Below are positions 1 through 8,100 of a stretch of DNA of 16,105 nt, one piece after another (positions within the stretch are counted from its first letter, which is position 1; each line of letters opens with the position of its first letter). The notes under the pieces were generated by a model that did not search any database, was not told the origin of the DNA, and worked only from the letters and a program-made list of their open reading frames with translations. The DNA comes from Oxalobacter sp. (GTDB lineage Bacteria; Pseudomonadota; Gammaproteobacteria; Burkholderiales; Burkholderiaceae_D): positions 1-16,105 of the forward strand of contig JAAZED010000021.1 of the NCBI GenBank assembly GCA_012512465.1, written 5' to 3'. The position numbers and the translations under genes were made by a program.

Positions 1-122
1 ACAACGTCTCCATTACCGTCAAGCTCATTTCCCCGATCGCGATGGAAGAAGGCTTGCGCTTCGCCATCCGTGAAGGTGGCAGAACGGTAGGTGCCGGCGT
101 CGTATCCAAAATTATTGCATAA
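1..122 (+). CDS. tuf: Elongation factor Tu, C-terminal end (partial)
   Basis: This is the last part of an EF-Tu gene whose 5' portion lies before the window. The frame from position 3 reads [20 protein letters not shown] and continues to [10 protein letters not shown] and a TAA at 120-122. The [23 protein letters not shown] segment is the conserved end of EF-Tu domain 3, the beta-barrel that contacts aminoacyl-tRNA. EF-Tu is the GTPase that delivers aminoacyl-tRNA to the ribosomal A site. No intrinsic terminator separates it from the tRNA gene 44 bp downstream, so tuf, tRNA-Trp and probably secE-nusG may be co-transcribed. A second tuf begins at the other end of the window. Only about 39 codons are visible here, but the match to the family is clear. 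Confidence 0.95.
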   Translation, partial: NVSITVKLISPIAMEEGLRFAIREGGRTVGAGVVSKIIA

Positions 123-154
123 CGCAGAGGAAGCGTCGTTATATTAAAAACTGT

Positions 155-255
155 TTCATACCGTGTAGGGGAGTAGTTCAATTGGTAGAGCGTCGGTCTC
201 CAAAACCGAAAGTTGGGGGTTCGAGCCCCTCCTCCCCTGCCAGAAGCGGTATGAA
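155..255 (+). repeat. 9-bp inverted repeat bracketing tRNA-Trp
   Basis: TTCATACCG (155-163) is the exact reverse complement of CGGTATGAA (247-255). The arms lie 3 nt before and 4 nt after the mature tRNA, so in the transcript they could form a helix stacked over the acceptor stem with a small TGT/GAAG internal loop. A precursor-processing role is inferred by analogy with rRNA processing stems; the pairing itself is seen directly. Confidence 0.6.
167..242 (+). tRNA. tRNA-Trp (anticodon CCA)
   Basis: A full cloverleaf can be folded by eye. The acceptor stem AGGGGAG (167-173) pairs with CTCCCCT (232-238). The anticodon stem TCGGT/ACCGA (193-197/205-209) encloses loop CTCCAAA with anticodon CCA at 200-202. 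The T stem GGGGG/CCCTC (215-219/227-231, one G-U) encloses TTCGAGC. The discriminator is G239 and the CCA end (240-242) is encoded. The sequence is close to E. coli tRNA-Trp. It lies between tuf and secE, a conserved position in many proteobacteria, and is probably cut from a longer tuf-secE-nusG transcript. Confidence 0.98.
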
Positions 256-306
256 CATTAATGCTGAGTTGGTATATCAAACCATCCTGTGCAGATTGCA
301 GGCGTC

Positions 307-657
307 ATGAACGATAAAATTAAAATTGTCATCGCACTTTTGGCGTGTGCTGCCGGCATAGTGGGATATTATTTCTTTATAAACAAGCCTATGCTGATGC
401 GCGCCGGTGTTTTGATTGCCGGTCTGGCGGTTGGCGCGATTTTTGCGTGGTTTTCTGAAACCGGCCGCAATTTTCTGGTATTTGCGCGTGAATCGGTTCG
501 TGAGACAAGAAAGGTTGTCTGGCCTGAAAGAAAGGATGCCATTCGTGTCACTGCGATCGTTTTTGGTTTTGCGGTCATCATGGCGCTCTTCCTGTTTGGA
601 ACAGACAAGGTGCTTGAAATGGTTTTGTATGACTTCATTCTCGGCTGGAACAGATAA
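307..657 (+). CDS. secE: Preprotein translocase subunit SecE
   Basis: SecE is the small essential subunit of the inner-membrane SecYEG channel, clamping the two halves of SecY. The 116-residue product has hydrophobic segments at about 5-25, 29-49 and 81-108. Before the last segment lies the hallmark amphipathic stretch [20 protein letters not shown], with KVVWPER at 69-75. The three-segment layout matches the longer proteobacterial form (E. coli SecE is 127 residues). I chose ATG 307, which has a weak AGG (300-302) four bases upstream; an in-frame GTG at 289 would add six residues but has no ribosome-binding site. The stop TAA shares one base with the nusG ATG, implying translational coupling. 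Identity is firm and the start is uncertain. Confidence 0.95.
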   Translation: MNDKIKIVIALLACAAGIVGYYFFINKPMLMRAGVLIAGLAVGAIFAWFSETGRNFLVFARESVRETRKVVWPERKDAIRVTAIVFGFAVIMALFLFGTDKVLEMVLYDFILGWNR

Positions 658-1253
658 TGAGTGAAAATAGCCAGGAAGATCGGACACAAGCCCCGATAAC
701 AGGTGCCAGGGATGCTTCTGATAAAAGACGCTGGTATGTGGTGCATGCTTATTCCGGTATGGAAAAAAGTGTGCGCCGTGCTTTGCTTGAGCGTATCGAC
801 CGCATGGGCATGAATGACCTGTTTGGTGAAATACTGGTGCCGACAGAAGAGGTGGTAGAGGTGAAGGGTGGCCAAAAATCGGTTACCGAACGCCGTTTTT
901 TCCCGGGATATATCCTGGTTGAAATGGAAATGACCGATGAAACCTGGCATCTGGTAAAAAATACGCCTAAAATCACGGGCTTTATTGGTGGTAAATCCAA
1001 CCGACCAACCCCGATTCCACAGCATGAGATTGACAAGCTGCTCCAGCAGATGCAGGAAGGTGTCGACAAGCCGCGGCCCAAGACTTCTTACGAAGTGGGT
1101 GAGCTGGTTCGTATCAAGGAAGGCCCGTTTGCTGATTTCAATGGCAATGTGGAAGAAGTGAATTATGAGAAATCGCGCCTGAGGGTTCTGGTAACTATTT
1201 TCGGGCGCTCCACTCCTGTCGAACTCGAATTCGGGCAGGTGGAAAAGGTATAG
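657..1253 (+). CDS. nusG: Transcription termination/antitermination factor NusG
   Basis: NusG binds the RNA polymerase clamp, suppresses pausing, and links polymerase to Rho or to ribosomal protein S10. The 198-residue protein has the NGN domain from about residue 25 ([20 protein letters not shown], then [13 protein letters not shown]). The C-terminal KOW domain spans about 147-198 and includes [17 protein letters not shown]. The N-terminal tail before RRWYVV is about 17 residues longer than in E. coli (181 residues); I recall a similar polar extension as common in Burkholderiales. The ATG overlaps the secE stop by one base (TAATG) and has no clear Shine-Dalgarno, so translation probably depends on coupling. 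A 109-bp gap with a candidate L1 site follows before rplK. Confidence 0.97.
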   Translation: MSENSQEDRTQAPITGARDASDKRRWYVVHAYSGMEKSVRRALLERIDRMGMNDLFGEILVPTEEVVEVKGGQKSVTERRFFPGYILVEMEMTDETWHLVKNTPKITGFIGGKSNRPTPIPQHEIDKLLQQMQEGVDKPRPKTSYEVGELVRIKEGPFADFNGNVEEVNYEKSRLRVLVTIFGRSTPVELEFGQVEKV

Positions 1254-1308
1254 GATTTCAGCGTAAGCACGGTGCGCTGCGGCATGATTGTGCTGCGAAA
1301 TCCGGCAA

Positions 1309-1343
1309 GAGGAGCCTGCTCTTTTGGGCAGGCGCTATGACTC
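1309..1343 (+). promoter_or_regulatory. Candidate L1 autoregulatory hairpin in the rplK leader
   Basis: An 8-bp upper stem (1314-1321 with 1326-1333, one T-G wobble, TTTT loop) sits on an asymmetric internal loop, GA (1312-1313) opposite GCTATGA (1334-1340). A 3-bp closing stem GAG/CTC (1309-1311/1341-1343) lies below. L1 is known to repress the L11 operon by binding a leader structure that imitates its 23S rRNA site, which includes a GGAGCC strand; that strand is present at 1311-1316. The structure ends about 10 nt before the rplK Shine-Dalgarno AGGA (1353-1356). Folding is visible; binding is inferred. Confidence 0.55.
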
Positions 1344-1362
1344 ACAATAATTAGGAAATAAA

Positions 1363-1794
1363 ATGGCTAAGAAAATTGCCGGTTATATCAAGCTGCAAGT
1401 GCCAGCTGGTAAAGCCAATCCCTCTCCCCCGATTGGCCCTGCTTTGGGTCAGCGTGGTCTGAACATCATGGAATTCTGCAAAGCTTTCAATGCGCAGACA
1501 CAGAATTTTGAAGCAGGAATGCCCATTCCGGTTGTGATTACCGCTTATGCAGACAAGTCTTTTTCCTTTGTGATGAAGACCCCGCCGGCGACATTCCTGA
1601 TCAAGAAGGCTGCCGGTATTGATAAAGGTTCACAAAGGCCGCATACCGATAAGGTGGGTTCAATCAGCCGCGCCCAGATTGAGGAAATCGCCAAGACCAA
1701 AGAGCCGGATCTGACCGCAACTGATCTTGAGGCGGCGGTACGGACGATTGCAGGTTCTGCAAGATCCATGGGTATCACAGTGGAGGGCGTGTAA
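1363..1794 (+). CDS. rplK: 50S ribosomal protein L11
   Basis: L11 binds the GTPase-associated region of 23S rRNA at the base of the stalk and is needed for RelA activation by uncharged tRNA. The 143-residue product has the standard family length. The N-terminal domain carries the conserved [20 protein letters not shown] (residues 21-40) including the P22-P23 pair and linker region. The C-terminal rRNA-binding domain ends in [17 protein letters not shown]. The start ATG is preceded by AGGA (1353-1356) with a 6-nt spacer. The stop TAA overlaps the rplA ATG by one base, coupling L11 and L1 synthesis. No convincing promoter is visible in the nusG-rplK gap. Confidence 0.98.
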   Translation: MAKKIAGYIKLQVPAGKANPSPPIGPALGQRGLNIMEFCKAFNAQTQNFEAGMPIPVVITAYADKSFSFVMKTPPATFLIKKAAGIDKGSQRPHTDKVGSISRAQIEEIAKTKEPDLTATDLEAAVRTIAGSARSMGITVEGV

Positions 1795-2489
1795 TGGCTA
1801 AAGTATCGAAAAAAGTTCGCGCATTCAAGGAAAAAGTGGATCGCAGCAAACTGTATCCGGTTGATGAAGCCCTGGCGCTCCTGAAAGAATTTGCAACGGC
1901 CAAGTTCAACGAATCCATTGATATTGCGGTTCAGCTTGGCGTTGACCCGAGAAAATCCGACCAGGTGGTTCGCGGCTCGGTGGTTCTGCCTGCCGGTACC
2001 GGCAGGGATGTTCGCGTTGCGGTTTTTGCTACCGGTGAAAAGGCTGATCAGGCAAAAGAAGCCGGTGCTGACATTGTCGGTATGGAAGATCTGGCTGAGC
2101 GGATCAAGGCTGGTGACATGCCTTTTGATATTGTTATCGCTACGCCTGACACCATGCGTATTGTTGGGACGCTGGGGCAGATTCTTGGTCCGCGCGGCTT
2201 GATGCCGAATCCTCGTGTCGGTACAGTAACGCCTGATGTGGCGGTTGCCGTGAAAAATGCCAAGGCTGGCCAGATCCAGTACAGAACGGATCGTAACGGC
2301 ATTATCCATGCAACGGTTGGGCGCAGGTCCTTTTCTGATGCAGACCTGAAGTCAAACATCAATGCGCTGATTGACGCATTGATCAAGGTGAAGCCAACCA
2401 GCAGCAAGGGCGCCTATGTCCGGAAGATTTCGCTTTCATCGACCATGGGTGCCGGTGTGCGTATCGACCAGACGACGCTTTCTGTTTGA
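1794..2489 (+). CDS. rplA: 50S ribosomal protein L1
   Basis: L1 forms the mobile L1 stalk that assists release of deacylated tRNA from the E site. In E. coli it also represses translation of the L11-L1 mRNA. The 231-residue product opens [20 protein letters not shown] and carries the conserved GPRGLMPNP motif at residues 132-140, followed by [13 protein letters not shown]. The end, [20 protein letters not shown], is typical of the family. Translation starts inside the rplK stop codon (TAATG). The candidate L1-binding hairpin lies upstream of rplK, fitting a feedback loop. Downstream is the 292-nt leader before rplJ. Confidence 0.98.
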   Translation: MAKVSKKVRAFKEKVDRSKLYPVDEALALLKEFATAKFNESIDIAVQLGVDPRKSDQVVRGSVVLPAGTGRDVRVAVFATGEKADQAKEAGADIVGMEDLAERIKAGDMPFDIVIATPDTMRIVGTLGQILGPRGLMPNPRVGTVTPDVAVAVKNAKAGQIQYRTDRNGIIHATVGRRSFSDADLKSNINALIDALIKVKPTSSKGAYVRKISLSSTMGAGVRIDQTTLSV

Positions 2490-2498
2490 TGCAAGAAT

Positions 2499-2535
2499 AA
2501 AGTCCCCGCCTGTCGATCGGGCGGGGCATGACTTT
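2499..2535 (+). promoter_or_regulatory. Long hairpin just after rplA, no U-tract
   Basis: AAAGTC (2499-2504) pairs with GACTTT (2530-2535), and CCCGCC (2505-2510) pairs with GGCGGG (2520-2525). A GCAT bulge (2526-2529) and a 9-nt loop complete it, giving 12 bp in total starting 10 nt past the rplA stop codon. The 3' side TTT is itself paired and is followed by GGG, so this is not a standard intrinsic terminator. It could protect the upstream mRNA, be a processing site, or form part of the L10 leader. Confidence 0.55.
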
Positions 2536-2666
2536 GGGCCGGATCGCCGCAGTATGGTCGATTCGGACAGTCAAAGACCGTTGGGCTGAAAACAGATTGT
2601 TTTCGGTTAAACCGGAAGAAGGATTTCCGCCCCAGCGCAGATGGTGAACCCAAACATGTTTTGTAG

Positions 2667-2695
2667 TTTTCAGGCGAATATGCCGGCAGTAAACT
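2667..2695 (+). promoter_or_regulatory. Possible weak sigma-70 promoter for rplJ
   Basis: TTTTCA (2667-2672) and TAAACT (2690-2695) are 17 bp apart, each matching 4 of 6 consensus bases. This would start a transcript near 2702, leaving about 80 nt of leader before rplJ. E. coli has a P(L10) promoter in the equivalent gap, which is the main reason to list it. Matches this weak arise by chance often. Confidence 0.2.
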
Positions 2696-2781
2696 CCTAA
2701 CTTTGGACACCGTGTATTAAACCGGTGCGAGGGATGCCTGTTTTTTGACAGGTGCTTGAGCACTATTTTTGGAGGTTGACC

Positions 2782-3273
2782 GTGGGTCTCAATCTGAATG
2801 ACAAAAAGGCCGTTGTTGCGGAAGTCAGCGCGCAGTTAGCTGAAACGGAAACACTTGTACTGGCCGAATATCGTGGTATCCAGGTTGGTCACATGACGCA
2901 ACTGCGCGTAAAGGCACGTGAGCAGGGTGTTTATCTTCGGGTATTGAAGAATACGCTTGCCCGCCGTGCGGTGGAAGGGACAGTTTTTGCTGATCTCGCT
3001 TCCGATATGACAGGACCGCTGATTTATTCCATGTCCAAAGATGCCGTTGCGGCTGCAAAAGTCCTGCAGGACTTTGCAAAAACCAACGACAGGCTTGTCA
3101 TCAAAAGCGGCAGTTTTGCAGGAAAACGGCTGGATAAGGCTGCTGTTACCGAGCTGGCCAATATCCCGAGCCGGGAAGTCCTGCTGTCACAGCTTCTGGG
3201 TGTTATGCAGGCGCCTGTTGCGAGCTTTGCTCGCGGCCTGGCTGCGCTGGCAGCACAGAAAGAGTCGGCTTAA
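2782..3273 (+). CDS. rplJ: 50S ribosomal protein L10
   Basis: L10 anchors L7/L12 dimers to the ribosome as the base of the stalk. Its C-terminal helix carries the dimer-binding sites. I chose GTG 2782 (163 residues, [15 protein letters not shown]), because GGAGG at 2771-2775 sits six bases upstream and the product aligns with E. coli L10 (MALNLQDKQAIVAEV). An upstream TTG at 2752 would run through the leader hairpins and is rejected. Conserved landmarks are LAEYRG near residue 30 and [15 protein letters not shown] near 53-67. The tail [20 protein letters not shown] is the stalk-helix region. rplL follows after a 92-bp gap, and a U-rich ACTATTTTT box directly precedes the Shine-Dalgarno. Confidence 0.97.
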   Translation: MGLNLNDKKAVVAEVSAQLAETETLVLAEYRGIQVGHMTQLRVKAREQGVYLRVLKNTLARRAVEGTVFADLASDMTGPLIYSMSKDAVAAAKVLQDFAKTNDRLVIKSGSFAGKRLDKAAVTELANIPSREVLLSQLLGVMQAPVASFARGLAALAAQKESA

Positions 3274-3365
3274 AAACCGATGCTTTCTTGGGAAATATCA
3301 AGCTTTTCCCACTGGAGTGCGTCAAAACCAACGATGAATTAATGTACTATTTTTAGGAGTTACAA

Positions 3366-3746
3366 ATGGCAATGAGTAAAGAGGACATCCTGGAGGCCGT
3401 AGGCGCCATGTCCGTTATGGAATTAAATGATCTGGTAAAGGCTTTTGAAGAAAAATTCGGTGTGTCCGCCGCAGCTATGGCTGTTGCCGGTCCTGCCGGT
3501 GGCGCTGCTGGCGGCGCTGCTGCTGCTGAAGAGCAGACAGAATTTACCATCGTTTTAGCTGATTTTGGTGCCAATAAAGTTGGCGTCATTAAAGCGGTTC
3601 GTGAACTGACCGGCCTGGGCCTGAAAGAAGCCAAGGATATGGTTGATGCAGCACCAAAACCAGTCAAGGAAGGCGTTTCCAAGGCAGAAGCCGACGAAGC
3701 CAAGAAAAAACTGGAAGAAGCTGGCGCCAAAGTCGAAATCAAGTAA
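3366..3746 (+). CDS. rplL: 50S ribosomal protein L7/L12
   Basis: L7/L12 is the multicopy stalk protein that recruits IF2, EF-Tu, EF-G and RF3 to the ribosome and stimulates their GTPase activity. The 126-residue product has an N-terminal dimerisation and L10-binding domain at about 1-35. An Ala/Gly-rich hinge follows at about 36-56 ([16 protein letters not shown]). The C-terminal factor-binding domain spans about 57-126 and includes [20 protein letters not shown] and [16 protein letters not shown] 3366 has AGGAG (3355-3359) six bases upstream; a second in-frame ATG at 3372 is less well placed. The ACTATTTTT box seen before rplJ recurs here. L7/L12 is present in several copies per ribosome, which fits a strong initiation region. 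Confidence 0.98.
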   Translation: MAMSKEDILEAVGAMSVMELNDLVKAFEEKFGVSAAAMAVAGPAGGAAGGAAAAEEQTEFTIVLADFGANKVGVIKAVRELTGLGLKEAKDMVDAAPKPVKEGVSKAEADEAKKKLEEAGAKVEIK

Positions 3747-3983
3747 TTTTTGCAATTTCTTACAATTTGGTAGTAGCAGGGTCATAGCTGAATCGCTTAT
3801 AATAAGTGGTTCAGCTCTGGCTCCTTTACGCATTTCTTTGTTAAAACCCTGATTTTTCAAGGGGTTACGGCATGTTGACTTAAACAGGTTTAAAGGATTG
3901 AGGCTTGAGTTTTCCGGTTCAATATAGGCCGTATTGATACTGAAACCTGAATTTTCCATCCTTCAGCCACTCACGGAGTGTCC
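3747..3983 (+). promoter_or_regulatory. rplL-rpoB intergenic regulatory region
   Basis: This 237-nt gap has no credible coding sequence. In E. coli the equivalent gap contains a partial terminator and an RNase III site that set the ratio of ribosomal protein to polymerase transcripts. Three hairpins are visible: a strong one at 3786-3816 (listed separately), AACCC/GGGTT (3845-3849/3862-3866, plus a T-G pair), and TCAATA/TATTGA (3919-3924/3932-3937). None is followed by a good U-tract. The rpoB Shine-Dalgarno GGAG is at 3975-3978. No convincing promoter was found. Confidence 0.5.
3786..3816 (+). promoter_or_regulatory. 13-bp hairpin, candidate RNase III site between rplL and rpoB
   Basis: AGCTGAATCGCTT (3786-3798) pairs continuously with AAGTGGTTCAGCT (3804-3816), using 11 Watson-Crick pairs and two G-U pairs, around an ATAAT loop. 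No U-run follows (CTGGCTCC), so it is unlikely to be an intrinsic terminator. Its place, 40 nt after rplL, matches the interval where E. coli rplL-rpoB mRNA is cut by RNase III. That role here is inferred. Confidence 0.6.
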
Positions 3984-6900
3984 ATGCATTACTCATTTAC
4001 TGAGAAAAAGCGCATCCGGAAATCTTTTGCGAAGCGCGAGAACGTCCATCAAGTTCCCTTTTTGCTGGCAACCCAGCTTGAGTCCTATCACAACTTTTTG
4101 CAGTCGGATGTTATTCCGTCGCAGCGTAAAAGTGAAGGGCTGCAATCTGCGTTTGCTTCCATTTTCCCGATTGTTTCACACAACGGGTTTGCAAGACTGG
4201 AGTTTATTTCCTATACGCTGGGTGATCCCCCTTTTGATGTCAAGGAGTGCCAGCAGCGCGGTCTGACCTTTGCCTCACCGCTTCGCGCCAAGGTGCGTCT
4301 GGTTATCCTGGACAAGGAATCGCCGACGAAGCCGGTTGTCAAAGAGATGAAAGAGCAGGAAGTCTACATGGGCGAAATGCCGCTTATGACCGATACCGGC
4401 TCATTTGTGATTAACGGTACCGAGCGTGTTATTGTTTCCCAGTTGCATCGTTCGCCGGGTGTGTTCTTTGAGCACGATCGCGGCAAGACGCATTCGTCGG
4501 GCAAGCTGCTTTTCTCGGCCCGTATCATTCCTTATCGCGGTTCATGGCTGGATTTTGAGTTTGATCCGAAGGATATCCTGTTTTTCCGTGTTGATCGTCG
4601 CCGCAAGATGCCGGTTACCGTGCTCCTGAAGGCCATTGGCATGACAGCCGAGCAGATCCTGGAAAATTTCTTTGTCTTTGACCACTTCACGCTGCGTTCG
4701 GAAGGTGCCGAGATGGATTTTGTTCCGGCGCGTATGCGGGGTGAAATTGCCCGTTTCGACATTACCGACAAGAGCGGCAAGGTGCTGGTTTCCAAGGACA
4801 AGCGCATCAATGCCCGTAATATTCGCGAAATTGAGGCAGCTGACATTACCCGTATTTCCGTGCCCGAAGATTATCTGATCGGTCGCGTACTGGCAAAAAA
4901 TATTGTTGACCAGGATACTGGTGAAATCGTTGCCAGGGTGAATGACGAACTGACAGAAGAAACCCTTGCCAAGCTGCGCCAGGCGGGTATCAAGGAAATG
5001 GAAACCCTGTATACCAATGATCTGGATCAGGGATCTTATATGTCACAAACGCTGCGTGTTGATGAAACAGCAGACCAGATGGCAGCAAGAATTGCCATTT
5101 ACCGTATGATGCGCCCGGGCGAGCCGCCAACGGAAGAGTCCGTGGAAGCGCTTTTTAACGGACTCTTCTACAATCCGGATCGCTATGATTTGTCAACCGT
5201 CGGCCGCATGAAGTTTAATCGCCGTATCGGGCTGGAGCAGCTTGATGGCGAGATGACGCTGTCAGATGATGATGTTCTGGCTGTCATCAAGATTCTGGTT
5301 GAACTGCGTAATGGTCGTGGCGAGGTGGATGATATTGACCACCTGGGTAACCGCCGTGTCCGCTGTGTCGGTGAGCTGGCAGAAAACCAGTTCCGTGCCG
5401 GTCTGGTCAGAGTGGAGCGTGCCGTAAAAGAGCGTCTTGGGCAGGCTGAAGCCGATAATCTCATGCCGCATGACCTGATCAACTCCAAGCCGATATCAGC
5501 GGCGATTCGTGAATTCTTTGGCTCGTCTCAGTTGTCGCAGTTCATGGATCAGACCAATCCGCTGTCGGAAATCACGCACAAACGCCGTGTATCCGCGTTG
5601 GGGCCGGGCGGTTTGACTCGCGAAAGGGCCGGCTTTGAGGTCCGCGACGTGCACCCGACCCACTATGGCCGTGTCTGTCCGATTGAGACACCGGAAGGTC
5701 CGAACATTGGTCTGATCAATTCGCTGGCGCTGTATGCGCGCTTAAATGAATACGGTTTTCTGGAAACCCCTTACCGCAAGGTGATTGATTGCCAGGTAAC
5801 GGACGAAATCGAATATCTTTCCGCGATTGAGGAAGGCCGTTACATTATTGCCCAGGCGAACAGTACGGTTGATGAAAAAGGCCTGCTGGCTGACGAATTG
5901 GTTTCTGCCCGTGAATTCGGTGAAAGTATTCTGGTGTCGCCAGAGCGTGTCCAGTACATGGATGTCGCGCCGGGCCAGATTGTCTCTGTTGCGGCGTCCC
6001 TCATCCCGTTCCTTGAGCACGATGATGCAAACCGCGCGCTGATGGGCGCCAACATGCAGCGTCAGGCTGTGCCGTGTCTGCGTCCGGAAAAGGCACTGGT
6101 TGGTACTGGTGTTGAGCGTACGGTGGCGGTTGACTCCGGTACAACGGTTCAGGCCGTTCGTGGCGGGACGGTTGACTATATTGATGCCGGCCGTATCGTG
6201 GTTCGTGTCAATGACGAGGAAGCCACAGCCGGTGAAGTCGGTGTTGATATTTATAACCTGATCAAATATACCCGTTCCAACCAGAACACCAATATCAACC
6301 AGCGTCCGATCGTTGAGGTGGGCGACAGGATTGAAAGAGGTGATGTTATCGCTGACGGCGCATCCACTGATCTGGGTGAACTGGCACTGGGACAGAACAT
6401 GCTCGTGGCGTTCATGCCGTGGAATGGCCTCAATTTCGAGGATTCCATCCTGATTTCCGAGCGTGTGGTTGAGGATGACCGTTATACTTCGATCCATATC
6501 GAGGAACTTTCCGTGGTTGCTCGTGATACCAAGCTGGGAGCGGAAGAAATCACCCGTGATATTTCCAACCTGGCTGAAAACCAGTTGGCGCGTCTGGATG
6601 AATCCGGCATCGTTTATATCGGTGCCGAGGTACAGGCAGGGGATACGCTGGTCGGCAAGGTCACTCCGCGTGGTGAAACCCAACTGACGCCGGAAGAAAA
6701 ACTGCTGCGTGCCATTTTCGGTGAGAAGGCTTCTGACGTGAAAGATACCTCGCTGCGCGTACCATCCGGTATGGTGGGTACCGTCATTGATGTACAGGTA
6801 TTCACGCGTGAAGGTCTCGTTCGTGACAAGCGTGCCCAGCAGATTATTGATGATGAGCTGAAGCGTTATCGCATGGATCTGAATGACCAGATGCGTATCG

Positions 6901-8090
6901 TGGAAGGCGATGCTTTCCAGCGTCTGTCCAAACTCCTGATCGGCAAGAAAGTCAATGGCGGTCCGAAGAAGCTGGCAAAAGGCACCGAAATCAGCAAGGA
7001 GTATCTCTCCGATCTGGAGCGCTATCACTGGTTTGACATCCGTCCATCTGATGAGGACACCGCGCAGTCACTGGAAGCCATCAAGGAATCGATTGCGGAA
7101 AAACGCCATCAGTTTGATATGGCGTTTGAAGAGAAACGCAAGAAACTCACCCAGGGTGACGAGCTTCAGCCGGGTGTACAGAAGATGGTCAAGGTGTACC
7201 TAGCGGTTAAACGCCGCCTGCAGTCAGGTGACAAGATGGCTGGCCGTCATGGTAACAAGGGTGTGGTTTCCCGCATTGTGCCGGTTGAGGATATGCCGTA
7301 TATGGCAGACGGGACACCTGCCGATCTCGTGTTGAATCCGCTGGGTGTGCCATCCCGTATGAATGTGGGCCAGATTCTGGAAACCCATCTTGGCTGGGCG
7401 GCAAAAGGTCTGGGACATCGCATTGGTGAAATGCTGGAAGCCAAGCGTAAGGTTGAGGAACTCCGTTCTTTCATCAAGCAGATTTATTCCGAAGGCGGGA
7501 AGCAGGAGGATCTGGACAGCCTGACCGATCAGGAAGTGCTGGAGTTGGCGAAAAACCTGAAAGAAGGCGTGCCGTTTGCAACGCCGGTCTTTGATGGTGC
7601 CAAAGAGCCCGAAATTCGCCGCATGCTGAATCTGGCTTATCCGGATGATGTGGCTGAAAAACTGGGTATGACGGCATCGAAAAACCAGGTCACGATGTAC
7701 GATGGCCGCACAGGCGATCCATTTGAGCGTCCGGTAACGGTTGGTTACATGCACATGCTCAAGCTGCACCATCTGGTCGATGACAAGATGCATGCCCGTT
7801 CAACCGGCCCATACTCACTGGTGACCCAGCAGCCGCTGGGCGGCAAGGCACAGTTTGGCGGCCAGCGTTTTGGTGAGATGGAGGTCTGGGCGCTTGAGGC
7901 GTATGGCGCTTCCTACGTGTTGCAGGAAATGCTGACGGTCAAGTCGGATGATGTGAGCGGCCGTACCAAGGTTTATGAAAACCTGGTCAAGGGGGATCAT
8001 GTCATTGATGCCGGCATGCCAGAATCGTTTAACGTACTGGTAAAAGAAATTCGTTCTCTCGGTATTGATATCGACCTGGAACGCAACTGA
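3984..8090 (+). CDS. rpoB: DNA-directed RNA polymerase subunit beta
   Basis: The beta subunit forms one pincer of RNA polymerase and shares the active site with beta'. The 1368-residue length is, from memory, standard for Burkholderiales (E. coli 1342). I chose ATG 3984 ([18 protein letters not shown]) because the Shine-Dalgarno GGAG (3975-3978) fits it; an in-frame GTG at 3978 overlaps that site and would add two residues. The rifampicin-pocket cluster reads [20 protein letters not shown] then [12 protein letters not shown]522, H532 and S537 match E. coli D516, H526 and S531, the drug-sensitive state. The active-site segment [15 protein letters not shown] contains K1084 and K1092 (E. coli K1065 and K1073). 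The C-terminal [20 protein letters not shown], which contacts beta', is intact. rpoC follows 69 bp downstream. Confidence 0.99.
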   Translation: MHYSFTEKKRIRKSFAKRENVHQVPFLLATQLESYHNFLQSDVIPSQRKSEGLQSAFASIFPIVSHNGFARLEFISYTLGDPPFDVKECQQRGLTFASPLRAKVRLVILDKESPTKPVVKEMKEQEVYMGEMPLMTDTGSFVINGTERVIVSQLHRSPGVFFEHDRGKTHSSGKLLFSARIIPYRGSWLDFEFDPKDILFFRVDRRRKMPVTVLLKAIGMTAEQILENFFVFDHFTLRSEGAEMDFVPARMRGEIARFDITDKSGKVLVSKDKRINARNIREIEAADITRISVPEDYLIGRVLAKNIVDQDTGEIVARVNDELTEETLAKLRQAGIKEMETLYTNDLDQGSYMSQTLRVDETADQMAARIAIYRMMRPGEPPTEESVEALFNGLFYNPDRYDLSTVGRMKFNRRIGLEQLDGEMTLSDDDVLAVIKILVELRNGRGEVDDIDHLGNRRVRCVGELAENQFRAGLVRVERAVKERLGQAEADNLMPHDLINSKPISAAIREFFGSSQLSQFMDQTNPLSEITHKRRVSALGPGGLTRERAGFEVRDVHPTHYGRVCPIETPEGPNIGLINSLALYARLNEYGFLETPYRKVIDCQVTDEIEYLSAIEEGRYIIAQANSTVDEKGLLADELVSAREFGESILVSPERVQYMDVAPGQIVSVAASLIPFLEHDDANRALMGANMQRQAVPCLRPEKALVGTGVERTVAVDSGTTVQAVRGGTVDYIDAGRIVVRVNDEEATAGEVGVDIYNLIKYTRSNQNTNINQRPIVEVGDRIERGDVIADGASTDLGELALGQNMLVAFMPWNGLNFEDSILISERVVEDDRYTSIHIEELSVVARDTKLGAEEITRDISNLAENQLARLDESGIVYIGAEVQAGDTLVGKVTPRGETQLTPEEKLLRAIFGEKASDVKDTSLRVPSGMVGTVIDVQVFTREGLVRDKRAQQIIDDELKRYRMDLNDQMRIVEGDAFQRLSKLLIGKKVNGGPKKLAKGTEISKEYLSDLERYHWFDIRPSDEDTAQSLEAIKESIAEKRHQFDMAFEEKRKKLTQGDELQPGVQKMVKVYLAVKRRLQSGDKMAGRHGNKGVVSRIVPVEDMPYMADGTPADLVLNPLGVPSRMNVGQILETHLGWAAKGLGHRIGEMLEAKRKVEELRSFIKQIYSEGGKQEDLDSLTDQEVLELAKNLKEGVPFATPVFDGAKEPEIRRMLNLAYPDDVAEKLGMTASKNQVTMYDGRTGDPFERPVTVGYMHMLKLHHLVDDKMHARSTGPYSLVTQQPLGGKAQFGGQRFGEMEVWALEAYGASYVLQEMLTVKSDDVSGRTKVYENLVKGDHVIDAGMPESFNVLVKEIRSLGIDIDLERN

Positions 8091-8100
8091 TAGTAAGTCA

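Larger units (their letters stand above)
2490..2781 (+). promoter_or_regulatory. rplA-rplJ intergenic leader, expected L10 control region
   Basis: This 292-nt gap has no credible gene. In E. coli the L10/(L7/L12)4 complex binds the equivalent leader and represses rplJL translation. Visible structures are a long hairpin near the rplA stop (2499-2535), CACCG/CGGTG (2708-2712/2723-2727), CCTGT/ACAGG (2737-2741/2748-2752) and GTGC-TTGA-GCAC (2752-2763). The last two share base 2752, so they compete or stack. A 9-bp direct repeat TTAAACCGG occurs at 2607-2615 and 2717-2725. The rplJ Shine-Dalgarno GGAGG follows at 2771-2775. Assignment to L10 control rests on position and family knowledge; I could not match the motif base by base. 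Confidence 0.5.

Noticed and set aside
1249..1254. TATAGG at the nusG end as a rplK promoter
   Set aside because: No -35-like hexamer lies at 16-18 bp upstream (CGAATT at 17 bp).
2745..2750. Perfect TTGACA before rplJ as a -35 box
   Set aside because: It forms part of the CCTGT/ACAGG hairpin. A -10 at the right distance would fall on the rplJ Shine-Dalgarno (TTTGGA), leaving no usable leader.
2752..2781. Upstream TTG start extending L10 by ten residues
   Set aside because: The extension is encoded by leader hairpin sequence and has no homology to L10. GTG 2782 has a perfect GGAGG at the right distance.
3798..3803. Perfect TATAAT in the rplL-rpoB gap as a promoter -10 box
   Set aside because: No acceptable -35 box lies 16-18 bp upstream and there is no extended -10 TG. 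The hexamer is formed by the top of the 13-bp hairpin and its AT loop.
3978..3983. Upstream GTG start for rpoB
   Set aside because: The GTG overlaps the GGAG Shine-Dalgarno that serves ATG 3984, and homologues begin at the equivalent of ATG 3984.
5742..7028. 428-codon open frame on the minus strand inside rpoB
   Set aside because: It is antisense to a fully conserved rpoB region with invariant motifs. Its translation has no recognisable family or low-complexity-free domain, and codon bias of the sense gene explains the lack of stops.
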